Below are positions 9,503 through 21,609 of a stretch of 64,000 nt of DNA, piece after piece. Numbering within the stretch: the first letter of the stretch is position 1; each line of letters opens with the position of its first letter. Source of the stretch: Trissonchulus latispiculum (Eukaryota > Nematoda > Enoplea > Enoplida > Ironidae); contig JASAND010021336.1 in the NCBI GenBank assembly GCA_030248195.1, positions 62,001-126,000 on the forward strand, read 5' to 3'. Below the pieces are notes generated by a model that was not told where the DNA came from, did not search any database, and saw only the letters and a list, made by a program, of their open reading frames with translations. The translations under genes were made by a program, and so were the position numbers.

Positions 9503-10042
9503 TCAACAGAGCAGATATCCCACTGCTCTGGTTTCATCCATATCGATAGGCGCACTTGTTCTCTTCAATACGCTTTCCCTATCGACAGCATCCTCGACCA
9601 AATACTGAAAGTGACTATCCAAGTTGTTTTGATAGGCATCGAGGCACGTATGATTCTGCTGTGAGAGACATGTAAGCAGACATCCGAGGCATTCAAAATT
9701 ATTTTTAGAATAATATCTAGCCAATCGCTCCACTTCCTTAGCAAAAGCAAGCAAATAAAGTCTTTCCCAAGGAGCCGTTGGTTCAGTGTTGGTGACAGCC
9801 ATCATCTCCGAAACAAAGGACTCGTAAAGGTTCTTCCGTGGTGGTGGTGGTGGAACCCACGGCGCTGCAGAAGGAGGCCAGTAGGCACTAATCGTATAAG
9901 TCTGATCTTCAATGCTGGAATCGTGATCACTAGTTTCACCCGTCTTCTCCCGTCCCAACCTCTCATACTGTTTCGCAATCGCCTCACGTTGGAATTTCGA
10001 CATAGCTCCGAAGCAGCAACACGCACAACAGATTCCATACAA
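9503..10042 (-). CDS. Uncharacterised protein with Cys-rich start and proline-rich centre
   Basis: An intact 179-codon frame. The N-terminus is cysteine-rich (CCACCCFG within the first 12 residues), which could be a palmitoylation or metal-binding patch. A central YWPPSAAPWVPPPPPRK run around residues 54-70 resembles a proline-rich late-domain or SH3/WW-type ligand. The C-terminal half is predicted helical with scattered Cys (FECLGCLLTCLSQQNHTCLD). I do not recognise the family. It lies on the same strand as the ATPase, about 150 bases upstream, inside the Polinton, so it is most likely an accessory gene of the element. Confidence 0.6.
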   Translation of the reverse strand: MYGICCACCCFGAMSKFQREAIAKQYERLGREKTGETSDHDSSIEDQTYTISAYWPPSAAPWVPPPPPRKNLYESFVSEMMAVTNTEPTAPWERLYLLAFAKEVERLARYYSKNNFECLGCLLTCLSQQNHTCLDAYQNNLDSHFQYLVEDAVDRESVLKRTSAPIDMDETRAVGYLLC

Positions 10043-10073
10043 ACTGATTATTAACTTTTAACTTCACTTCATT

Positions 10074-10187
<114 letters not shown>

Positions 10188-10287
10188 TCATCGAATCTAG
10201 GGCAGTAGGTTAAAAAAGTAGCAAACAATTTATGACTCATTGTCGAAACTCATTCTCCTTCAACTGATTGATGACTCAATTGATGAC

Positions 10288-10641
10288 TCATTCTCCGTCA
10301 ACTTTGCTGGTAAGATTGAGACGTTTAAACATATCTTTAGCCATGTCTTCCAAAACTAGCAAGCGTTCACCACAAACAGCATGAGGGTTGATAGCAGTTT
10401 CAACAATAATCTTCAAAGCAACCTCGTTATTGTGAGTCTCTGTCATGATTGACATTCGATAGCCATGGGGTATATACCACGGCATGTTGTCAAGTCTACT
10501 GTTGTTGTTGTTGTTGTTGTTGTTGTTGTAACAATGAAATCTCTTGTCTCTACATGTACATTTAAGCGATACTATCAGTATCGTTATAAATATAGCAAAT
10601 GAAACAACAACACTGATTACCACATTCATCGCGAGGTGCAT
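10288..10641 (-). CDS. Uncharacterised membrane-anchored protein with Asn run
   Basis: A 117-codon frame. Residues about 5-27 form one strong transmembrane or signal-anchor helix (VVISVVVSFAIFITILIVSL), followed by a Cys-containing segment (KCTCRDKRFHCY) and an uninterrupted run of nine Asn encoded by a GTT/AAC microsatellite at about 10500-10529. The remaining 65 residues are soluble and mixed charge. It is not a recognised family. It is divergent from the polymerase gene, whose start lies 135 bases away on the other strand, so the gap between them probably holds both promoters. Single-pass proteins of unknown role are common Polinton accessory genes. Confidence 0.55.
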   Translation of the reverse strand: MHLAMNVVISVVVSFAIFITILIVSLKCTCRDKRFHCYNNNNNNNNNSRLDNMPWYIPHGYRMSIMTETHNNEVALKIIVETAINPHAVCGERLLVLEDMAKDMFKRLNLTSKVDGE

Positions 10642-10775
10642 TTAAAATGAAAATTTGTTTTTGATTGAGTTTCATATGGAGGGTTTTGATTGCACTTGAA
10701 GCAAGAAGTTTGTTTATTATTGCGAAACAGAATGGTTTTGGTAAGTATATAGTTATTGTTTTCTGTTTTTATAGA

Positions 10776-13700
10776 ATGACACAAGAACAAACAGCGGAAG
10801 AGTTGGATCGACTGAAACAGTTGGCGGACAACGTTTTAGATCATCGATGTAAAATTTGCAGCAGGGTGTTCAGGACGAAACCAGATTTACACAGACATGT
10901 TCGGAGTGTGCACAAGAAGCAAGTATGGAAATGTGAATTCTGTGGCAAACCGTTTTCAAGAAAACACAGTCTTGGGAGACATCACAGAATTCATGAACGG
11001 AGTGGGCAGACGACTTCTGATCCATCAACATCCACGAACCACGACAGCATGACAGAATCTGATGAAGAATTGCTTAATATGCCAATGCCTGAGATTTCCA
11101 CAAGTGATGACGAACTTTTAGCAATGGAGATGCCAGAATCTACAGCGGTTCAAGATGACGAACAGGGCGGGTTTGAAGAAATTTCCTTGGAAAGAGAATT
11201 TCATGGTTGGTTACGAGGATACCGCCTTATCCCGCGGCAGTTTTATGGTGACCTTCAAATATTTTTGAAGACTCATTTGATCACTTAAGTGGACTTTTGG
11301 AATGGGAATGCAGTCAATTGGGTGGATTGAAATATTGGCTCTGTGTTGAAGTTAAACTGCATAGAGCTACCAATCTGAATGAGGTTATTGAAAGCCACTT
11401 TTGTTGCAGAGCAAGAGATGTGCAAACAGGATCTCCAATTTCAACTGATTTGAAGACAGCTGAAAATGAAGTTGAAAAGAATTTATATGCATTCCTGAAA
11501 TTAGGATCGGATTGGGTGGTAGAGAAAATACTACATGCAGACGTTTATGTTGTACGCCATCAACCACTTGCTGGAACTTCCTATCAGCCACTACCGAAGT
11601 GGATCCAATCAAAGAAAGCAGTGGTAAACGTACAGAATACAGATAATTTATGCTTCCTGTGGAGTATCTTGGCAGCCTTGCATCCACATCAAGATAACCC
11701 TCCTCGGGTCACAAAATATGAAGCGTTCAGGAATGAACTCATGATGAGCGGTATAGATGCACCTGTGAAAGTTAAGGATGTTCATCGATTTGAAATTGCC
11801 AACAAGATGAGCATCAACGTGTTTGGACTAGAAGATAAAAATTTCTTTCCACTCTACCTGTCAAAGCAGCAGTTTGCTACACATTTTGATTTGCTCCTTT
11901 ACAATGGACATTATTCTTGGATCAAGGATTTGGATCGATTACTAAGTGATCAACGTGGTGGACATAAGAAAAAGTACTTTTGTCGAAGGTGTCTACAACC
12001 ATGTTATTCAGAACAGAAGCTAAGCGATCATTTAGATAGATGCCTCACAAATAAGCCTGGCAAAATCATGATGCCTAAGAATGATCAACTCTATTTTAAG
12101 AATCTGCAGCGGTCTCTTCGAACACCATTGGCTGTTTACGCAGACTTTGAGTGTTTAACAGAAACTATTGATTCTTGTGAACCAAATTCTTCAAGATCGT
12201 ACACAACAGCATATCAGAAGCATACTCCTTGCGGTTATGGTATGATTACTGTGCAACAATGCTGTGGGAATGACACTTTGAAGATTGGATCTCCATCGAT
12301 TTATCGCGGACCCGACTGTGTGGATAAATTTCTTGAAGCTCTAATCGATTGTGCAGAAAATTATGCATCTGCTTACAGCAACCCACAGCCACTGAAGCTT
12401 ACATCAGATGAGGAAGCTCTTTTTGGAACTTTCGGAACTGCTACTTATGTGGGAAAATGATGAATGAAGACCGTGTCCGTGATCACTGTCATATTTGCGG
12501 TAGATTTCGAGGAACTACCCACAATTACTGCAATCAACAATTTCGATTGAGTAGAGATATTACAGTGATTTTTCACAATCTCAGACGATATGACGGGCAC
12601 CTGATCATGCAGGAAGTAGGGAAAGTGTGTAAAGTTAGAAAATTAAGAATGACAGCCATCGCTAAAGGTATGGAGGATTACTTGAGTTTTGCTGTTACAG
12701 CACCGAAGAAGAAAGACGGTGAAGAAGATTCTGATGATGAAACGGAAGAAGAACGGGTGTTAGGAGGATATGGACAAGAAAATTCACCATGGCAACTTCG
12801 ATTTATCGACAGTTGCCAGTTTCTTATAGCTTCCTTGGACACTTTGGTTAGCAACCTAGAACCACGAAAACTACATATCCTAACAACGTATTCCAGATGA
12901 AAACAGGCGGAGGCTGTTAACACGGAAGGGTATATACCCTTATGACTATATGAACAGTTTGTCCAAGTTTGGTGAACTGAACCTCCCTGATAGAATTTAT
13001 TTCCACAGTATCTTAACTGATGATGACATTTCTGAATCTGACTATGCTCATGCACGTCTTGTTTGGGATAGCTTTAATGTAAATAGTCTTGGTGAATATC
13101 ATGATTTGTATCTGTTTACTGATGTAATTCTCTTGGCTGATATCTTTGAGAACTTTCGCAGCCTTTGCTGTCAGCACTATGGCTTGGATCCTGCCCATTA
13201 CATCACGCTACCTAGTTTTGGGTGGGATGCTTGCCTAAAGCTGACTGATATAAAGCTGGAGCTTCTCAAGGACAGCAACCAGTATATGTTTTTTGAACAA
13301 GGAATTCGCGGAGGCGTTGCCATGATTTCACACAGGTACGCCAAAGCGAATAATCCTTACCTATCTAATTATGATTGTGGAAAACCTACATCATATATAT
13401 TATATCTCGATGCCAACAATTTGTATGGTTGGGCAATGCGTCAAAAACAACCGTGTTCCAACTTTCGTTGGCTTTCTTCATCGGAAATTGAGAAAATTAA
13501 GTGGGAGGAATTGGATGAGGAGGGTGAGGAGGGATATGTTTTAGAAATTGATTTGGGGTATCCCGAAGAATTACATGAGTTACACAACTCATACCCATTG
13601 GCTTCATAGAAAATGAAAATTACTACTGATGACATGTTGTCTTCTTATTGCAAGAATTTGAAAGCTGATCTCAATGTTAAAATTGGTGAGGTGCACAAAC

Positions 13701-14667
13701 TAGTTCCCAATTTATTTGATAAACAAAAATATATCATACATTTTGTAACCTTAAATTATACTTATCATTGGGTTTAAAATTGCTGCATGTGCACCGCGTC
13801 CTAGCTTTTCGACAATCAGCCTGGATGCAACCTTATATCAGCTTTAACACGGAGATGCGGAAAAGTGCGAAGTCTGATTTTGAAAAGAATTTATCTAAAT
13901 TGTTGAATAACGCGGTATTCGGAAAGGCCATGGAGAATGTCCGTGGTTATGTAACAGTGGAGCTTGTAACAGAGCAGAAGCGATTCCAGAAACTGGTATC
14001 AAATCCTCGTTTTGAGCGGGCTTCCGCTTTCAACGAAGATTTGGTAGCGGTTTGTATGAATCGCGCATCAATCGAGCTCAATAAACCAATTTATGTTGGG
14101 TTTACTGTGCTTGATTTATCAAAGCTGCTTATGTACAATTTCCACTATAACTATATGGTTCCCAAATATGGATGTAATGTGAAATTGTTATTTACCGATA
14201 CTGATAGCTTATGTTATTTCATAGAATGTAATGACATTTACAAGGATATGTATGTTGGTTCTAACTTGTTTGATTTCGGTGATTACCCTTCCGATCATTT
14301 TTTGTTTTCTCATACAAATAAAAAGGTTATGGGAAAAAAGAAAGATGAGACGAATGGTAGTCCTATTGCTGAGTTTTGCGGATTGCGTGCTAAAATGTAT
14401 AGCATTCTTTGTGGGGGTGTTGCTAAAAAAAGGGCCAAGGGAGTGAAAAAGTCTGTAGTTAAGAAGGTTTTGTTACATGATGACTATGTACATACGCTGT
14501 TTGATAAATCCTTACGAAGAGATGTAATGAATATGATCAGGCGTAATAAGCATCAACTGTACTCATATACTTCAAACAAAATTAGCTTATCCTCCTTTGA
14601 TGATAAACGTTACATCTTGGAAGATGGAATTAGTAGTTATGCCAATGGACATAAATTAATTGTTTAA
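10776..14667 (+). pseudogene. POLB: Protein-primed family B DNA polymerase (pPolB), multiply frameshifted
   Basis: The replicase of the element; a span of about 1,297 codons fits a Polinton pPolB. The N-terminus from ATG 10776 carries two C2H2 fingers (CKIC…H, CEFC…H, residues about 26-75). An OTU-like cysteine-protease domain follows, with the DNLCF and NGHYSW motifs (about 11640-11930). Next are exonuclease motifs I (YADFE near 12136), II (FHNLRRYDGHL near 12571) and III (YHDLYLFTDV near 13096), then polymerase motifs A (LYLDANNLYGWAM near 13402), B (KLLNNAVFGKAMEN near 13897) and C (FTDTDSL at 14191-14211). The frame changes near 11262, 12430, 12885 and 13750, and an in-frame TAG lies at 13607-13609. 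All catalytic motifs survive, so decay is recent relative to the family. Confidence 0.95.
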
Positions 14668-14862
14668 TTGTTTATTGAAATGTAATACAGAAATTAAACA
14701 TTTGTGTTTATTATACTCTAAAACATAGACATATTATTACTTTAAATATTATTACAAATACATAGTTGCATTAATAAATGATGCATTACCGATAACACAT
14801 TATTGCGGTTCCAACAGTCATAACGTAACGGATCTTCGGATCTTTGAAAGGATTGTTCTTTA

Positions 14863-15357
14863 TTAGTCACTTTCTTCATCAATTCTTCTGGTCATATATG
14901 AATGCAGTAACTGGTAGGCTCGATGCGCAGAGCAATACTTTGCATCGTCTTCCAGCATATAGTCAGGACAGCACCCTTTACCCTCTTCGCAGTGCATTAC
15001 ATTATAGCTAGGCAGTCCAATAGATCCACCCTCCATAATCCGAACAAAGTTTTGTCGCTTCATCAACGCATGTCGAATCAAATTCCACTGTCCCATACCC
15101 TTAGTGATAACCATAGAAATCCCTGATTGATCCAAGATATTAGAAATCATATCCATAGTTTGCTCCCAGTCACAAAGATGTGAGCTCGCATCCCAACGAA
15201 CACAGGTTCGTAAAGATACAAATTGAATTCTCGCGCGCTGATCCATTGATAGCTTTTCAAGGTCGTAAGGAGCTCTCACGAAGAAATGATGCACTTCGGG
15301 TTGATCATGTTCAGAGAATTTGATCAGAAGAGTTACTTCTAGAGGAATATCACCCAA
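14863..15357 (-). CDS. Uncharacterised protein with C-terminal Cys/His cluster, Polinton-associated
   Basis: An intact 164-codon frame. The N-terminal third reads as beta-strands with HHFFVRAPYDL. The middle holds a WDASSHLCDWEQTMD helix and ITKGMGQWNLIRHAL. The C-terminal part has a Cys-rich patch (MHCEEGKGCCPDY) and YCSAHRAYQLLHSY, a Cys-x2-His arrangement that could bind a metal. I do not recognise the family. It converges on the polymerase gene (195 bases apart, tail to tail), and AT-rich sequence with AATAAA-like signals between them may serve as a shared 3' region. It is the outermost gene on this side and so marks a minimum right limit of the element. Confidence 0.55.
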   Translation of the reverse strand: MGDIPLEVTLLIKFSEHDQPEVHHFFVRAPYDLEKLSMDQRARIQFVSLRTCVRWDASSHLCDWEQTMDMISNILDQSGISMVITKGMGQWNLIRHALMKRQNFVRIMEGGSIGLPSYNVMHCEEGKGCCPDYMLEDDAKYCSAHRAYQLLHSYMTRRIDEESD

Positions 15358-15359
15358 AG

Positions 15360-17369
15360 TTTACACACCAATACAACTAACCGCAATTACAGCTATCGCC
15401 ATTTAGAAATGTGGTATTGAAAAGTGATGCTGATGTCTACTTGCCTTTTTCCTTTTAAGCAAAGAAACTAGGTTAAACATTAAAGTTATTAGTTAAAGTT
15501 GACATATTAACATAGATATAAACTTTGGTATTTTGCTAATTTATGAATAGCATGTGAAAGGAAAATGCATGAATTTAGCATATAATAAAGTATGTTAAAT
15601 AAACAAATATAATTAATCCGAAAACTCAATTGTTGCGATAAATAGATCTGACGCCACCTCAGAAACTTTTATGGAAAAAACAACGTCAATGAACGCCACT
15701 GTTCCAGAATTCGCCGTAATTAATTGACGCCAGATAAAGCCACTAACGCCACTGTTCCAGAAAGCTGTAAAGCCATAAAAAGCCACTAACGCCACTGTTC
15801 CAGAACGCCCCTTTTTATACTACTCCTGCCCAGTTGCTGAGTTGAAATGATTGTTACATTATTAAATCCTAGCTGGAATTATTGCTAAGTCGCTACAGTA
15901 TATACATATTTAGGGAAACCAACTGCATTCACTTAATCAGACAGTAATGCCTGCCTGCCAGACAATATTTCGTCTGCTTCGGTGGAAATGCCGGACCAAA
16001 CATCATCAGTGAAACAAAAGAAAACCGTGCATCAGTAACCAAGACTGAGGAAGAAACTGCATCCACAACGCTACAAATTAACTCGTTATATATAATGCGT
16101 ATTGTACACAGTCTTATATTGTATATAATTAATGCAGTTACCACTCCGAACCAACAGGCGGACCAGCAGACCTTTCTGTCAATAACGAAAACTGGCGTCA
16201 GCCGGCGCCATCTATAGCATTCCCCCATGTTATCAATTTTCCGAGAGTTAAGAGGCGGCCGCCTCCGGGTGGAGCTGCCGCGGTGCACTCATCGCACAAG
16301 CAGTGATGGACGTACGCCAGCCTTGATAAACGCCTCGGGTAATTATAAAGACAATTATTCGGTGTCAGCTTTCACCCACAGACAAAATTAAAAAATTCAA
16401 AATTATAGCTGGCACTACTCCTAACTGAAGAACCTCCTACAGGAGTGGGGCGTATGGAAAAAAACTTATACATTGCTGTGTGTACAAATGTCAAATGCGT
16501 TTCATCTGGAAACAAACAATATGAATTTTTGATTAAGAAATATTTTAGTTTTGTTCGATCGAACCGAAAACATTTTGTTTCCGTTTTTACCGATATTATG
16601 TTCTGAATAAAATTATTAAATAAAAGAAGTTCATGGAAAAGTTCTATAGTTATATTTCAAGTAGACACTAATCCGAATTCTGATTGTTGTGTTAGCGTTT
16701 CGTTAGCTCGATACGAGTTAAAAGAAGATAAATCATTAAAGTAAAGTGTTAAAGTAAAACAGCAAATAAAGCATTAAAGTGCAGATTTCTAATTGGCGAA
16801 CAACTAAAAAGTGTAAAACTGTAAAACTAAATATTATTGTTTTCCACAAAACAATAAGCTAAACAACGAGTTTTCCGCAAGAACGACTATTGAGATATAA
16901 AATCTAATTTAGCGTAATAAATTAGGTACTGTCATACTCTACATTTATGTATATTTGTATTCTCTCTTTAAGTTTAAAATAAAAATCTTGACATGTTGGA
17001 CAATACAATAACTCTGCCACTTTAGCATAGAGAAAACGTATTTCTATGCATAAAACATTTTGGAGTAACTTAGTACCAATTGTACTGCTTATTCAAATGG
17101 TGCATATTGATTGTTTAGGCTGGACCAATTGACTGTATTAAGTTAACGAACGTAATTATGGTAGTACAACCTAATTACAGATGCATTATTTATTTAAGCC
17201 GTTTTAGCAAACCAGCAGGTTAGGAATAAAAACATTTATAAGCAATGGCAAGAAATGTGAGACAAACTAAGTCACAGATCTAATTAGCCTGAGTAATCTG
17301 ATATTGTAGATATAAACATTTTTTGACTACAGCTACCTAATTCAGTATACCACAGAGGTCAATAAACCG
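15360..17369. other. AT-rich non-coding stretch with a short tandem repeat
   Basis: No convincing gene on either strand. Three copies of AACGCCACTGTTCCAGAA (near 15693, 15749 and 15788) are embedded in longer imperfect units between 15690 and 15815. A GC-rich patch with GGCGGCCGCC at about 16251 stands out from its surroundings. The right end of the Polinton should lie here, but no inverted match to the sequence left of 0.76 kb was found by eye. Confidence 0.5.
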
Positions 17370-17511
17370 CACTGTAAAAAAAATTGCATAACAGTTATCT
17401 ATTTTTCTTAGATAGGGAATTTGTGACATCCCAACAAATTAGATAACTGTTATCTAATAATTTGGGATGGCAGCAAACAGTTAAAATTGGAGACTTGTTA
17501 CCAATTTAACT

Positions 17512-17988
17512 TTAATAGCCTTTACCATAAATTCCAAGGTAACTGTTATCCGTGAAAAATAGAGGGTCGTCACCTAAAATTAAAGGATGACTGGTATTTG
17601 TTAGTTTTTTGTTCAATTTAGAATTTATTGCGGAAAACAAAGCTAACATGCTCCCTAATACTGTGCCGCATAGAGGCACATCACAGACGATAGGAAACGG
17701 ATAATGAGCTTCGATCTTTAATTTTAATTTAGATGTTTGGTCGAGAATCATCCGGTTGGATGATAAAATATGCACAATATTCACTGTCAGCCATCCAATC
17801 CAACGCTTTGGATATTTAGCAATCAAAATGTTGCTAGCTATCCGGCCATTTGAATTGGACGGCTTCCAATAAAAAGGGATTTCAACCCTTCTTATTGAGT
17901 TTAGACCCTGCCATCGGTACCCCCAAAGGTACGTAATGGCCAAGAAAGATTGCTTCCACTGCTCTGTAAACAGAAAAAGTAGGAGCAA
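17512..17988 (-). CDS. Unrecognised protein inside the CACTG-ended element
   Basis: A 158-codon frame, hydrophobic at its start (MLLLFLFTEQW, then AITYLWGYRW) with a second hydrophobic block late (VCDVPLCGTVLGSMLALFSA). A minus-strand TATATAAAG box lies at 18042-18048, 54 bases before the start codon, in good position for a core promoter. It holds no motif I recognise and is not a DDE transposase. It may be one exon of a larger element gene interrupted by later insertions, since the fold-back element entered just upstream at 18709. Aromatic-rich composition and the well-placed promoter make it more than a chance frame, but function is unknown. Confidence 0.4.
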   Translation of the reverse strand: MLLLFLFTEQWKQSFLAITYLWGYRWQGLNSIRRVEIPFYWKPSNSNGRIASNILIAKYPKRWIGWLTVNIVHILSSNRMILDQTSKLKLKIEAHYPFPIVCDVPLCGTVLGSMLALFSAINSKLNKKLTNTSHPLILGDDPLFFTDNSYLGIYGKGY

Positions 17989-18041
17989 ATATGTCAGAAA
18001 ATATTGACATGAAGCTTTAAAAACTTGTTTGTTTCACTCCT

Positions 18042-18048
18042 TTATATA
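18042..18048 (-). promoter_or_regulatory. TATA box for the 17512-17988 frame
   Basis: TATATAAAGG on the minus strand lies 54 bases upstream of the start codon at 17988. It is the main support that this frame is, or was, transcribed from its own promoter. Confidence 0.45.
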
Positions 18049-18708
18049 GTGTTCGATGCGGTATCAGCGTATCGAGTACTTGCGTAACACACGTTACTGC
18101 ACGAAGTGGTTGAGCTGGATGAAACCTGCTTCACTGATGCAGCAAAATTTATGGGGTCAAACGTGCAGCTGACAGTGACAGTGTCTAGATTGACATGTTC
18201 ATAACTTGCTCAATTTTGCGAGTTTTGCAGAGATCTATACATCATTTTGAAGCTCATAATGAGCTGAATCGTTTTATGACATCAAATCATGGAAAAATCA
18301 GTTCTGTCAACCAGTTATTCTACATGTGCATATATACATTTTAATATTTAAGTGGTTTGGGCTGCCAGGGTCAAAAATTCTACCTACAGCATTGAGGTCA
18401 AAGCGCGCCCTTAGAATTTTACGCAATCTATTAAAATTTCAGATGATTTCGGCCTGGAATAAAAAGGTTGTAGTCAAAATTTTCACTTTCTGTTGAAAAC
18501 GGGCCAAAACGGGAGCTTTAAACTATGACAAACAAATAACAATCAAACGGGAGTTTGTGGTGAGAAGAGTCGTTTCTTAAAATTGAAAAAGCTATCGATT
18601 GATGCAGCTATTGTGCATATTAGTAAAGTTCGAAAAACGCTGCAAATTGTTAATATTCGGCTTTTCGAGATTGTCTCACAGAACTGATGCATACAAAACT
18701 TGCAAATT

Positions 18709-21576
18709 TGTCCGGGAGCGATTGTGCCATTCTAGTCTCAGCGTTAAAATAAGCCATGAACATGAAAATTTGGCAAGTTCGTGCCTAGTTTCACGTATTT
18801 ATAGGAAACAGGCTTTTATAACGCGCAGCCTGCAAGCGAGCAATGCCTATTTCCTATTTCCTACTTTCTCCACTGCGTTCCTGCTGTAGTTCAGAATTAG
18901 CTTCCACTTGGCAAAAGGCGCAATAAAACCTAGCGAATTGATGTTGCAGCTCCACAGTAGTTATATATATTTCTCAATAATTTTTGAAAATTCTGTATGT
19001 GTTTTTAATATTAGAGAAAGTTTAACTGAATTGAAATTAAAACATTGAAACATTAAAACATTAAATGAAAAAATGAATAATTATAAAGAATCATAAATAG
19101 AGTTTTGCAAATTATTCTGTAAAAACAATAAGGTTTCGATTAATTTTTATTTACGTTTCACAAAATTACTGTTTTAATATTCATAAAAAATACATTTTAA
19201 TGAATACTAATCTATATATCTGTAAAATAGTGATGTGGATCGGATCGGATCGGCAGCTATAAATTTAACCGATCCGATCCAGCAAAATTATTTGTCGATC
19301 CGATCCGATCCGGCGATCCGAAATGGTTTCTTAAAAAAGCTAAATGGAACTAGATTTAAAGTCGGTTTTTGCTTTGTCAAACATTTACACACTATAGTTT
19401 CACTAAAATTCCTTCATTTTATCATTCCGAAGCACTAAAGCGCAATTATAGAATCATATATAGATTAAGCAAAAGAAGTCAAATTACTCAAAATAGTGAG
19501 TGAGGCAGATGATGATCGCGGACTGCCTACTAACAAACAAATTTAACATTACCAATTTAAGATAATATAAATTTAACATATCAGTTAAAACTATAATTTT
19601 GACATTTAATCCCAATTTGAAGTAAAATTTATTAACTTGATGTTCCACATACCGAAACTGAAGTTGTAATTTTTTGGATCGCCGATCAAACTAACATTTT
19701 TTCTCGGAAACTGAATCCGAAGCTTGTACAGCGAAAACAGACTAAAAGCTTTTAAAATCATTGCGGAAAGTAAATTTTGTATAAACACTGAGTTTGACTC
19801 CTTCGGGTAGCTATAAAGAGTTCAACCACAAAACTTCACTCCAAAATTCTGACAACAGCAACCAACATTAATTACGGAGAGTTATGCACTAATTCATTTA
19901 TTAATTCAATTTCCATTACTACTTATAGCAGCATACTAACAGCGGGTCTTGCTTCTGCAGTTTGATGCCAGATGGCAGATGCATTGCATAAAATTATATT
20001 TACTATGTAAAAGTATTAGATTCCTGTAATATGTTGTTACCTACTGAATGCTAAGCTTGAGATACTCAAAACCAAAATAAAGTTTGTTTGGTAGAAGGAA
20101 AATATTGGACTAACAATGTAAGCACCAAACAGTGCAGTGATCGAAGTCAAGTTCAGTCACAAATATGCGTTGGGTACGGTTTAATTTTATGTGATGTTGG
20201 GTATCAAGTCGGATCGCCGATCCGCCTAACTCAAGCGATCCGATCCGGACCGATCCAGCAGACCCATCGATCCGATCCGATCCGATCCGACCTCTGGATC
20301 GCGGATCGGATCCATTTTGCCGATCCGACCCACATCACTGCTGTAAAACGTACTGTCCTGTCTTTACCCATAATCATTCTAATACCGATACTATTGCAGG
20401 TGTAATTAAAGTACAAACTTTAACACTTCTAAGAAATTTGAAAGGCCGTAATTTATGAGTCCAAGGTTTCCGGATTGGTTTGAAATGCAGAATGTATCAA
20501 TTGGTTTCTGCTTTATTCATTTTGTAATTTAATTCATCTTTGAACTAAGTTTCAGCACAGAAAGTTTGAAACTTTGGGTCTTCAAATTTCGGGGATTTCA
20601 GAAGAAGTGTCCACAAAGCGTTATGTGCTGTTGCTGTTCCTCTAAATTCCTGGTCTCGGTTTTGCCCAAAATCGATGTTATCGGTGTTCGCCCATTCCCA
20701 TAGTAAACAAGCACAGTCCCACTCTTCGAGATCAGATTGAACAAAGATCGTGGGACATAGATTATTTGTGATTAGTTGATTTAGTTCGTAAATTGACTGA
20801 AAATAATTAAAGTTGAAGAGCCTATGTCGTTTTATAGTTTAAGGAACTATCTATTCAAAATTATTGTATGATTAAAACTTGGGTTATGCCAACTGAATAA
20901 CTGCTTAATTAAAAATTGAGATAGCGTTTTCGTTGATATTTGTGATCAAAACCATTGAATAGGCTATTATTATTGAATGTCTTAACTATTTTGTACTTTA
21001 ATATTACATCTGCAATAGTTTCGGCATTAGAATGGTTGTGGGTAAAAGCAGGACAGTACGTTTTACAGATATAGATTAGTATTCATTAAAATGTATCTTT
21101 TTTATGAATATTAAAACAGTAATTTTGTGAAACGTAAATAAAATTTAATCGAAACCTTATTGTTTTTACAGAATAATTTGCAAAACTCTATTTATGATTC
21201 TTTATAATTATTCATTTCATTTAATGTTTTAATGTTTCAATGTTTCAATTTCAATTCAGTTAAACTTTCTCTAATATTAAAAACACATACAGAATTTTCA
21301 AAAATTATTGAGAAATATATATAACTACTGTGGAGCTGCAACATCAATTCGCTAGGTTTTATTGACCCTTTCGCCAAGTGGAAGCTAATTCTGAACTACA
21401 GCAGGAAAGCAGTGGAGAAAGTAGGAAATAGGAAATAGGCATTGCTCGCTTGCAGGCTGCGCGTTATAAAAGCCTGTTTCCTATAAATACGTGAAACTAG
21501 GCACGAACTTGCCAAATTTTCATGTTCATGGCTTATTTTAACGCTGAGACTAGAATGGCACAATCGCTCCCGGACA
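18709..21576. mobile_element. Fold-back element with long inverted arms, 6-bp TSD CAAATT
   Basis: It is flanked by CAAATT at 18703-18708 and 21577-21582. Both ends start TGTCCGGGAGCGATTGTGCC when read inward. Each inverted arm is about 560 bases: the left arm is 18709-19227 plus 20341-20385 (interrupted by a hAT), and the right arm is about 21030-21576. The spacer of about 640 bases (20386-21030) contains no gene. Both arms share a chance frame with RERLCHSSLSVKISHEHE, explained by the inverted duplication. Without the nested hAT and its target copy the element is about 1.75 kb. Superfamily not assigned. Confidence 0.85.
19228..20340. mobile_element. hAT-type non-autonomous element with GATCCGATCCG repeats, 8-bp TSD
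   Basis: A perfect 8-bp duplication CTGTAAAA lies at 19220-19227 and 20341-20348. The ends read TAGTGATGTGGATCGG on the left and, complemented, CAGTGATGTGGGTCGG on the right. Multiple CCGATCCGATCC repeats lie inside both ends in inverted orientation (19233-19322 and 20210-20330), making large terminal hairpins. The 1113-bp interior has no transposase frame. It interrupts the left arm of the fold-back element, which shows it is younger than that element. Confidence 0.9.
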
Positions 21577-21609
21577 CAAATTGTATTTTGAAGAAAGTTC
21601 GTGGACAAG

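Noticed and set aside
10740..10775. A tiny intron (GTAAGT…TTTTATAG) just before the polymerase ATG
   Set aside because: Only about 34 bases long, shorter than animal introns normally are, and the reading frame is open through it; Polinton polymerase genes usually lack introns.
15929..16288. A 119-codon minus-strand frame near a GC-rich patch
   Set aside because: No domain, no promoter, and biased composition from the GC-rich start; no homologous copy in the window.
18599..21608. Two proteins sharing RERLCHSSLSVKISHEHE on opposite strands
   Set aside because: The shared sequence is explained by the inverted arms of the fold-back element; identical DNA in inverted orientation gives the same chance frame twice.
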